Positions 59,220 to 64,000 of a stretch of DNA of 64,000 nucleotides are shown here, in pieces. The notes beneath the pieces were generated by a model. That model made no database searches. It was not told where the DNA came from and worked only from the letters and a program-made list of their open reading frames with translations. Source of the stretch: Pandoraea eparura (GTDB taxonomy: Bacteria > Pseudomonadota > Gammaproteobacteria > Burkholderiales > Burkholderiaceae); the NCBI RefSeq assembly GCF_902459725.1, contig NZ_CABPSH010000015.1, positions 38,842-102,841 on the forward strand, read 5' to 3'. How positions within the stretch are numbered: position 1 is the stretch's first letter; each line of letters opens with the position of its first letter. A program made the position numbers and the translations under genes.

Positions 59220-60866
59220 TTACGCCGTGTGACGCTCCCGGGCGAACGCCAACACGGCGCTGCGCGGCGCGTTGGCGGCCGCCTGGTCAGGGTCGTGCGG
59301 GACGGACGTGACGACCTCGCCATCGTTGAGCCGGAACACGGCAACGGCGTCACGCAGATAACGCGCCTGATCCTCCAGCGACCCGGCGGCCGCTGTGGCC
59401 TGCTCGACGAGTGCGGCATTCTGCTGCGTCACCTGATCCATCTGCATGACGGCGGTGTTGACTTGCTCGATGCCGCCCGATTGCTCGCTCGATGCCGCAG
59501 AGATCTCACCCATGATGTCGGTCACGCGCTGCACGGCCTGCACGATTTCCGCCATCGTGCGACCGGCGTCGCGCACTTGCGCCGAGCCGTCCTCGACCTT
59601 GCCGACGGATGTCTCGATAAGCGTCTTGATTTCCTTGGCGGCGGCGGCACTGCGTTGCGCGAGTGTGCGGACTTCGCCGGCCACGACGGCGAAACCGCGA
59701 CCCTGCTCACCGGCACGGGCCGCTTCGACGGCGGCGTTCAGGGCGAGGATGTTGGTCTGGAAGGCGATGCCGTCGATCACGCCGATGATGTCGCTGATCT
59801 TCGCCGAGCTGGCGGCAATCCCCTGCATCGAGGTGACGGCGCGCTCGACCACGCGGCCGCCTTCGCCTGCGATGTCCGACGCGTTCGCCGCCAGTTGGCT
59901 GGCCTGACGTGCGTTATCGGCATTCTGGCGCACGGTGGCCGTCAGTTCTTCCATCGACGAGGCCGTCTCTTCGAGGGAAGCCGCCTGCTCTTCGGTGCGC
60001 GACGACAGATCGGTGTTGCCGGCGAGCAATTGTCCCGACGCCGAGGCGATGGCGGTTGTGCCGTTACGCACCCGTCGCACGATGAGTTCGAGACTTTCAT
60101 TCATGTGTTTGAGGGCGCCCATCAATTGCCCCGTCTCGTCACGGCTAGTGACGTCGATGCGGCTCGTCAGGTCGCCCTGCGCCACACGTTCGGCCACGGC
60201 CACGGCGCGGGCGAGCGGGCGCGTGATGCTGCGCGTGACCGACCAGGCGGCACCGACGCCCAGGACGGTTGCCGCGGCGCCGATGGCGATGAGCAGCCAT
60301 TTCGCGAAGGTGATGCTGGCCCGCGTTGCGGCGCCGGTGTCGTCGACGATCCGCTTTTGGAGCGTGACCAGTTCTGCGGCCTGCGCCTGCATGGCGTCGA
60401 GGGCGGGCAGGGCGTCGCGGTGGGCGATGCCGAGCGCAGTGTCGCGCTCGCCCGCGTTCAACGCGGCGATTGTCGCATTGCGTGCCGTCACAAACGCATC
60501 GTTGTGTCGCCGGACGGCGGCGATCAATTGTTTGCCTTGCGTCGACGTCACGTACTTGTCGAGCACGGTCTGCGCCTCGGCGATGCGCGTGAGATTGGCG
60601 TCGATACGCTGGTTGGTCGTGGTGCGTTGCGCCGCCTCGGTGATCGTGAAAAGCTCCAGCATGCGGCGGCCGTTACCGCGCACCATGGCATCGATACTGT
60701 GGGCGGCATCGGCCTTGGCCCACGCACTGGTAAGCAGATCTTCGTTGGCGCGTTCAATCGCGACGAAGCGCGTCAGGGCGATGATCAGCATGGTCAACAA
60801 CAGGGCTAGCAACATGCCGAAGCCGATGGCCAGTCGGGTTCGGATCTTCAGGTCGGCGATTCGCAT
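59220..60866 (-). CDS. methyl-accepting chemotaxis protein
   Basis: This 548-residue chemoreceptor has TM1 at about 13-33, a periplasmic four-helix-bundle ligand domain (about 35-187), TM2 at about 188-210 and a HAMP domain ([20 protein letters not shown]). The signalling tip is [20 protein letters not shown], the most conserved part of the family. The start of the cytoplasmic bundle ([20 protein letters not shown]) holds the methylation-type Gln/Glu pattern. The C-terminus ERHTA is not the CheR-binding pentapeptide. The ligand is unknown. I see no sigma-28 promoter in the 320 bp upstream. Confidence 0.94.
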   Translation of the reverse strand: MRIADLKIRTRLAIGFGMLLALLLTMLIIALTRFVAIERANEDLLTSAWAKADAAHSIDAMVRGNGRRMLELFTITEAAQRTTTNQRIDANLTRIAEAQTVLDKYVTSTQGKQLIAAVRRHNDAFVTARNATIAALNAGERDTALGIAHRDALPALDAMQAQAAELVTLQKRIVDDTGAATRASITFAKWLLIAIGAAATVLGVGAAWSVTRSITRPLARAVAVAERVAQGDLTSRIDVTSRDETGQLMGALKHMNESLELIVRRVRNGTTAIASASGQLLAGNTDLSSRTEEQAASLEETASSMEELTATVRQNADNARQASQLAANASDIAGEGGRVVERAVTSMQGIAASSAKISDIIGVIDGIAFQTNILALNAAVEAARAGEQGRGFAVVAGEVRTLAQRSAAAAKEIKTLIETSVGKVEDGSAQVRDAGRTMAEIVQAVQRVTDIMGEISAASSEQSGGIEQVNTAVMQMDQVTQQNAALVEQATAAAGSLEDQARYLRDAVAVFRLNDGEVVTSVPHDPDQAAANAPRSAVLAFARERHTA

Positions 60867-61188
60867 TCAGATGACTCCGTTTAGGGATGGGATGCCCGGG
60901 GGACTACAAGGGTGACGTTGTGGCCCACTTGCGTTGCGAGGCGTAGTTGCCGGTCTGTGCGGAGTGCGCACCTTACTCAAGAGGCGGTACGACGCGACAG
61001 TGGCGCACGCACCGCTTGCGGCACGAGCGCCACGTCAAGCAGCGCGCGACGGGGGGATCAATGAAGCCAGTTCGCCTATCGTTATCTACGACGCGAAATG
61101 CGCTAACTGAAGGTTTTGATCGGAAAAACGAGCGCGAGTGTCTGTGCCGGCGAGGAGATACTCGGCATGCCGAACGATGCGCGATTCG
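60867..61188. other. intergenic stretch between chemoreceptor and propeller genes
   Basis: I see no gene, RNA or clear terminator in these 322 bp; they should hold the chemoreceptor promoter on the minus strand. Confidence 0.5.
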
Positions 61189-62349
61189 CTAGACGAAGCG
61201 CACCGCGTGGATCGGCGGCAAGTGCGTGGACAGGCATCGCCATTGCTCGCCTGCGTTGTCGCTGACCCACAGCGCGCCGGTTGTCGAGCCCATGGCGAGC
61301 GAGCGGCCGGTGGTGTCGATGTCCAGGCCGTGGCGATAGATCAGGTCGTAGGACGGCATCTCCGGGAGTCCTTGGGAGAGCGAGGTGAATGACTCGCCAC
61401 CGTCGCGCGTGCGAATGACGACGAGGCGGGCGTCAACCGGGATGCGGCACGCATCGCGCTGGGCGGGCACGAACCACGCGACGTCGGGGTCGTGTGGATC
61501 GACGGCGACGGCAAAGCCAAAACTCGACGGCGAGGCGTGAATCCGCCGCCACGATGCGCCGTAGTCGAGGCTGCGGAAGATGCCGTTGTGATGCTGCGCC
61601 CACAGGGCATTGGGGGCGTCGCGGCATTGCACGAGGCGGTGAACGTCCTGCGCGTTCGGATCGAGGCGTCGCTCCGGCGGCATGTAATCGGCTTCCATGC
61701 CGCTCGCTGCCAGCGCCCAGGTGTGTCCGTCGTCGCGCGTGCGCCAGACACCGCCGGTCGATACGGCAACCATCACCTGACGACTATCGCGCGGATCGAT
61801 GCAGATCGAATGAATCCCCGGATGATCGTAGCCGCCGCCCATCCACTCGGCGCGCTCGGGGCGATCCCATAAGGTCTGCACCAGCGCCCAGGTGTGGCCC
61901 CGGTCGTGGGAGCGGAAGAGGCCGCCTGGGATCGTGCCCGCCCAGAGAACGCCGGGGGCATCGGGGCCGGCGGCTTCGAGCGACCAGAGCAGGGAGACTG
62001 ACGGGGGCGAGGCTGCCGTTGACGTCGTTGATGCCGTTGATGCCGATCGTGCCTGGGCATCGTCCGAAGGTGCTTCGGACTGCCCCGCTTCCTGGGCGAA
62101 GGCGGGGGGCGAGAGTTCGGTCCACTCGCTCGCATCGCGAGCGCGGCACCAGAGCTTTACGCCGAAATGCCCGAGATTGAGCGCGGCGTAATCGGTGCCA
62201 TCGCGCGGGTCACGCAACACCATGCTTACCGGCTCGCCGGGAAAGTCGGGCGTGCTGGACATCAGACGCCAGACGGCGTTCTCCCGCTGCCACGTGAACA
62301 ATCCCTTGCGGGTGGCAACCAGCAGCGTTGCGCCGTTGATGTGTTCCAC
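61189..62349 (-). CDS. BNR-repeat (sialidase-like) beta-propeller protein
   Basis: This 386-residue protein has repeated Asp-box/BNR motifs: LFRSHDRGHTWALV, VWRTRDDGHTWALA, IFRSLDYGASWRRI, VIRTRDGGESFTSL and LWVSDNAGEQWRCL, each ending a propeller blade. The blades suggest a cytoplasmic beta-propeller; no signal peptide is present. The catalytic Arg triad and Tyr of true sialidases are not evident, so sialidase names should be treated with care. The GTG at 62349 has a perfect ribosome site (AAGGAGG, 6-base spacer). A Ser/Thr/Ala-rich insert (residues 99-120) interrupts one blade. It follows the MoaD/ThiS-like gene by 80 bp and is almost certainly co-transcribed with it. Confidence 0.9.
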   Translation of the reverse strand: MEHINGATLLVATRKGLFTWQRENAVWRLMSSTPDFPGEPVSMVLRDPRDGTDYAALNLGHFGVKLWCRARDASEWTELSPPAFAQEAGQSEAPSDDAQARSASTASTTSTAASPPSVSLLWSLEAAGPDAPGVLWAGTIPGGLFRSHDRGHTWALVQTLWDRPERAEWMGGGYDHPGIHSICIDPRDSRQVMVAVSTGGVWRTRDDGHTWALAASGMEADYMPPERRLDPNAQDVHRLVQCRDAPNALWAQHHNGIFRSLDYGASWRRIHASPSSFGFAVAVDPHDPDVAWFVPAQRDACRIPVDARLVVIRTRDGGESFTSLSQGLPEMPSYDLIYRHGLDIDTTGRSLAMGSTTGALWVSDNAGEQWRCLSTHLPPIHAVRFV

Positions 62350-62429
62350 GATCTGCCTCCTTGGCTCGCGCGAGTCTTGTCTGGTGCTCGCGGATGCATT
62401 TGCCATCTGCCGCTTTCGCCTCGCTCACC

Positions 62430-62699
62430 TCATCCGCCCGAGAGGGCCTGGGCAACATACACGCGGCTGGCGTCGTTGAGTGCGTCGCCCAGCGCGTGTC
62501 GATCGCGGATCAGGCGGCCATCGACAAAGACCGCGACGTGTGGGCGCAACCGTCCCTGATCGTTGAACAGATAGCCGCGCAACTCGGGCTTTCGGGCCAC
62601 GCATTGCGCGAGCACGGCATGAACCGTCGGTCCATCGGCGTGTTGTTCGTCCACGCAGACGTGACGCTGAATGGCGGGTGCGAAAGTGACAGTTGCCAT
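62430..62699 (-). CDS. MoaD/ThiS-like ubiquitin-fold protein
   Basis: This 89-residue protein has the beta-grasp (ubiquitin-like) pattern of sulfur-carrier proteins: MATVTFAPAIQRHVCVDEQ, TVHAVLAQCVARKPELRGYL, RPHVAVFVDGRLIRDRHALG, and a C-terminal ALSGG. The terminal Gly-Gly is the residue pair that E1-like enzymes adenylate and thiocarboxylate. The ATG at 62699 gives the standard N-terminus. No thiF/moeB, moaE or thiG neighbour is present; the only partner is the propeller gene 80 bp downstream. Its client is unknown; a role in sulfur transfer or protein tagging is possible. Confidence 0.88.
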   Translation of the reverse strand: MATVTFAPAIQRHVCVDEQHADGPTVHAVLAQCVARKPELRGYLFNDQGRLRPHVAVFVDGRLIRDRHALGDALNDASRVYVAQALSGG

Positions 62700-63070
62700 G
62701 CCCTGGGTTGTGCGGCTGCCGTTGCGGCCAACGGACCTGCCTTGCGATGAGAACGAGACTTTCAGTGTAGACAATGCGCATCGCCAGCACGGTGTGCAGT
62801 GCAGCACTGTTGCGTGTTCGCCGCGCTATGTTTGCCGGGAGATAGCGCACGCGGGTCGCCTGGCGCGTACCCCGTAGCCGCTTGTGAAGCCGCGGCGCTC
62901 GGTTTGGTTGCTTTTGCATGACGAGCAGCGAGTGTCGATGCCCGTGAAGCGTCGTCGTAGGGTGAGGCATCGCATATCGGACACTCCCCATCCCACTTCA
63001 CCGCGTTATTGTTCACCATTATTGGAGTGCCCGCGAGCGCAGTGCCGCAGGCAAATTCCAGGAGGGAGCA
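62700..63070. other. intergenic stretch between the MoaD-like gene and the small protein
   Basis: These 371 bp should hold the divergent promoters of the two flanking genes. I cannot point to clear -35/-10 pairs and see no RNA gene. Confidence 0.5.
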
Positions 63071-63433
63071 ATGGCGAAGAACCGAGGAAAAGACATTGGC
63101 ATGGGACGCTGGTCGGATGCGGCGATCAAGCGTCAGTGGCGCTTGCACAAGGCGGGAGAGGCTTCGCAGAAGGAGGACTCGACGCTCAGGCGTCCGCCGG
63201 AGATGGCGAGGTGCGAAGGTTACTTCGTCTGGAGCGGGCGTCAGGCGGCGTTTATCGGCCGGCACGACGGCACGTTGAAACATGGTGCACGCCATTACGC
63301 GACGTGCACGGCGCAAGCCAAGCGCTTTGCGAACGTGGCGCAGGCCAGGGCGGCGGGCGATGCGTTGGTCGGCGCCGTACTGATCATGTACGGCTACGCC
63401 GCCAACACCCCGCTCTATGCCGTGGGGCGATGA
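63071..63433 (+). CDS. hypothetical protein
   Basis: This 120-residue basic protein is preceded by a strong ribosome site (AGGAGGGAGCA). It begins MAKNRGKDIGMGRWSDAAIK and continues with an Arg/Lys-rich first third, then GYFVWSGRQAAFIGRHDGTL, HYATCTAQAKRFANVAQARA and a mildly hydrophobic C-terminal segment DALVGAVLIMYGYAAN. There is no signal peptide. I do not recognise the family. It stands alone between the MoaD-like gene and a convergent lipoprotein gene. Confidence 0.75.
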   Translation: MAKNRGKDIGMGRWSDAAIKRQWRLHKAGEASQKEDSTLRRPPEMARCEGYFVWSGRQAAFIGRHDGTLKHGARHYATCTAQAKRFANVAQARAAGDALVGAVLIMYGYAANTPLYAVGR

Positions 63434-63460
63434 CGGCGCACGCCGAGCCGGGGGCTGGTG

Positions 63461-63649
63461 TTACTTGCCCAACTCGTGCCCGATGACGCCGCCGACGACG
63501 GCGCCGCCGATGGTGCCGGCGGTGCTGCCGCCGGTGGCTTCGTGACCGATGACACCGCCCGCGGCGGCACCGCCAAGCGTGCAGCCGGCGAGGGACGCGC
63601 CCATCGCGAGTGCCGTGATGACAACGAGGATCGACTTCGCCGTATTCAT
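63461..63649 (-). CDS. glycine-zipper lipoprotein (OsmB-like)
   Basis: This 62-residue protein has a lipoprotein signal peptide with lipobox SLAGC (residues 19-23 region), so it should be lipid-anchored. Behind it lies a glycine zipper (GGAAAGGVIGHEATGG, GTIGGAVVGGVIGHELGK), a repeat of small residues that packs in membranes, as in OsmB and 17-kDa antigens. The ATG at 63649 follows CAGGAGACGCATC. It is usually a stress-related envelope protein; the exact role is unknown. Confidence 0.88.
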   Translation of the reverse strand: MNTAKSILVVITALAMGASLAGCTLGGAAAGGVIGHEATGGSTAGTIGGAVVGGVIGHELGK

Positions 63650-63887
63650 GATGCGTCTCCTGTAGCAAGGGCTGGCCGTGCGTTGCGCAGCGACATGAAT
63701 GAAGCTTAGTGGGCACGCGTTTCGCGGACTATCGGTCGCAACTGAATCGGCTGTAGGAATCGGACGACAGCGGGTGACATTGGGTGACATCGCGGCAGCG
63801 GACGACAGCCGATGGCAGCGGGCGACAGGTTGGCCGGGTGACGGCGGACGGCAGGCCGGGGGCGAGGGATGGGCGGTGCAGAAACGA

Positions 63888-63914
63888 CGAAGGCCGCACA
63901 GGGTGCGGCCTTCG
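63888..63914 (-). terminator. terminator-like hairpin after tRNA-Lys
   Basis: CGAAGGCCGCAC (63888-63899) pairs with GTGCGGCCTTCG (63903-63914), a perfect 12-bp stem with a 3-base loop. On the minus strand it is followed by TCGTTTC, a weak T-tract. Confidence 0.65.
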
Positions 63915-63923
63915 TGATGCATC

Positions 63924-63999
63924 TGGTGGGGCGTGAGTGACTCGAACACTCGACCTACGGATTAAGAGTCCGCTGCTCTACCAACTGAGCTAACGCCCC
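63924..63999 (-). tRNA. tRNA-Lys (CTT)
   Basis: A full cloverleaf on the minus strand with encoded CCA (TGG at 63924-63926). The acceptor stem GGGGCGT/ACGCCCC is perfect, and the anticodon loop CTCTTAA gives anticodon CTT, reading the Lys codon AAG. Confidence 0.96.
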
Positions 64000-64000
64000 G

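Noticed and set aside
61189..62349. True secreted sialidase
   Set aside because: Asp-box repeats are present but there is no signal peptide, and the arginine triad and Tyr nucleophile could not be identified.
62762..63486. Open frames on both strands around the 120-residue protein (62762-63316 minus, 62884-63486 plus)
   Set aside because: The frame starting at 63071 has the ribosome site and protein-like sequence; the others overlap it out of phase.

Overview
The window is high-GC chromosomal DNA from a beta-proteobacterium of the family Burkholderiaceae, most like Pandoraea or a close relative of Burkholderia. This is inferred from gene order and protein character: hisZ-purA-phosphoribosyltransferase; a PAS kinase/FixJ-type regulator pair divergent from aceE-aceF-lpdA with folD beyond; a phasin beside the dehydrogenase operon; and NUDIX-aat-bpt-pyrD. 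Nearly all of it is core chromosome. I see no prophage, integrase, insertion sequence or CRISPR array.

Layout. 1-2.6 kb: end of hisZ, purA and a phosphoribosyltransferase. 2.7-7.1 kb: prlC, folD and a FixJ-type regulator on the minus strand. 7.1-9.5 kb: its PAS histidine kinase. 9.9-16.8 kb: pyruvate dehydrogenase genes aceE, aceF and lpdA, with a proteasome-like Ntn hydrolase (beta-proteobacterial proteasome homologue type) between aceF and lpdA. 17.0-17.6 kb: phasin with a clear promoter flanked by TGC-N3-GCA sites. 18.1-21.0 kb: HDAC-family deacetylase, DMT exporter and nitroreductase. 21.2-23.5 kb: PBP7-type endopeptidase and an IclR regulator. 23.8-25.4 kb: an unrecognised membrane-anchored repetitive coiled-coil protein. 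25.5-27.7 kb: lutA and lutB. 27.8-32.9 kb, minus strand: NUDIX, aat, bpt, pyrD and a cystine-type ABC binding protein plus permease. 33.1 and 35.8 kb: initiator tRNA-Met and tRNA-His, around eamA and dusA. 35.9-38.1 kb: a membrane GGDEF protein, a candidate small RNA and a small protein. 38.1-44.5 kb: a minus-strand Baeyer-Villiger-type cluster (SDR, flavin monooxygenase, alpha/beta hydrolase, NUDIX-metallo-beta-lactamase fusion) with a divergent TetR regulator carrying a hexanucleotide repeat. 44.6-48.4 kb: purT, cold-shock protein and a soluble GGDEF protein. 48.5-52 kb: GntR/AEC transporter pair and small proteins. 52.6-56.7 kb: autotransporter and S-formylglutathione hydrolase. 56.9-60.9 kb: a stand-alone EF-G and a chemoreceptor. 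61.2-64 kb: a MoaD/ThiS-like protein paired with a BNR-repeat propeller protein, two small proteins and tRNA-Lys.

How the genes fit together. The central block makes acetyl-CoA (aceE/aceF/lpdA) beside a sensor kinase system that may control it and a phasin that coats polyhydroxyalkanoate granules, a carbon store made from acetyl-CoA. lutAB feeds lactate into pyruvate. aat and bpt act in N-degron tagging. The TetR-flanked cluster has the enzyme logic of alcohol to ketone to ester to acid plus alcohol.

The best candidates for undescribed biology are the coiled-coil repeat protein (23756-25396), the ubiquitin-like/beta-propeller pair (61189-62699) and the proteasome-like hydrolase embedded in the pyruvate dehydrogenase operon (14428-15009). 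Short tandem arrays with units of 6 to 15 bp, mostly just 3' of genes, are a second striking feature.
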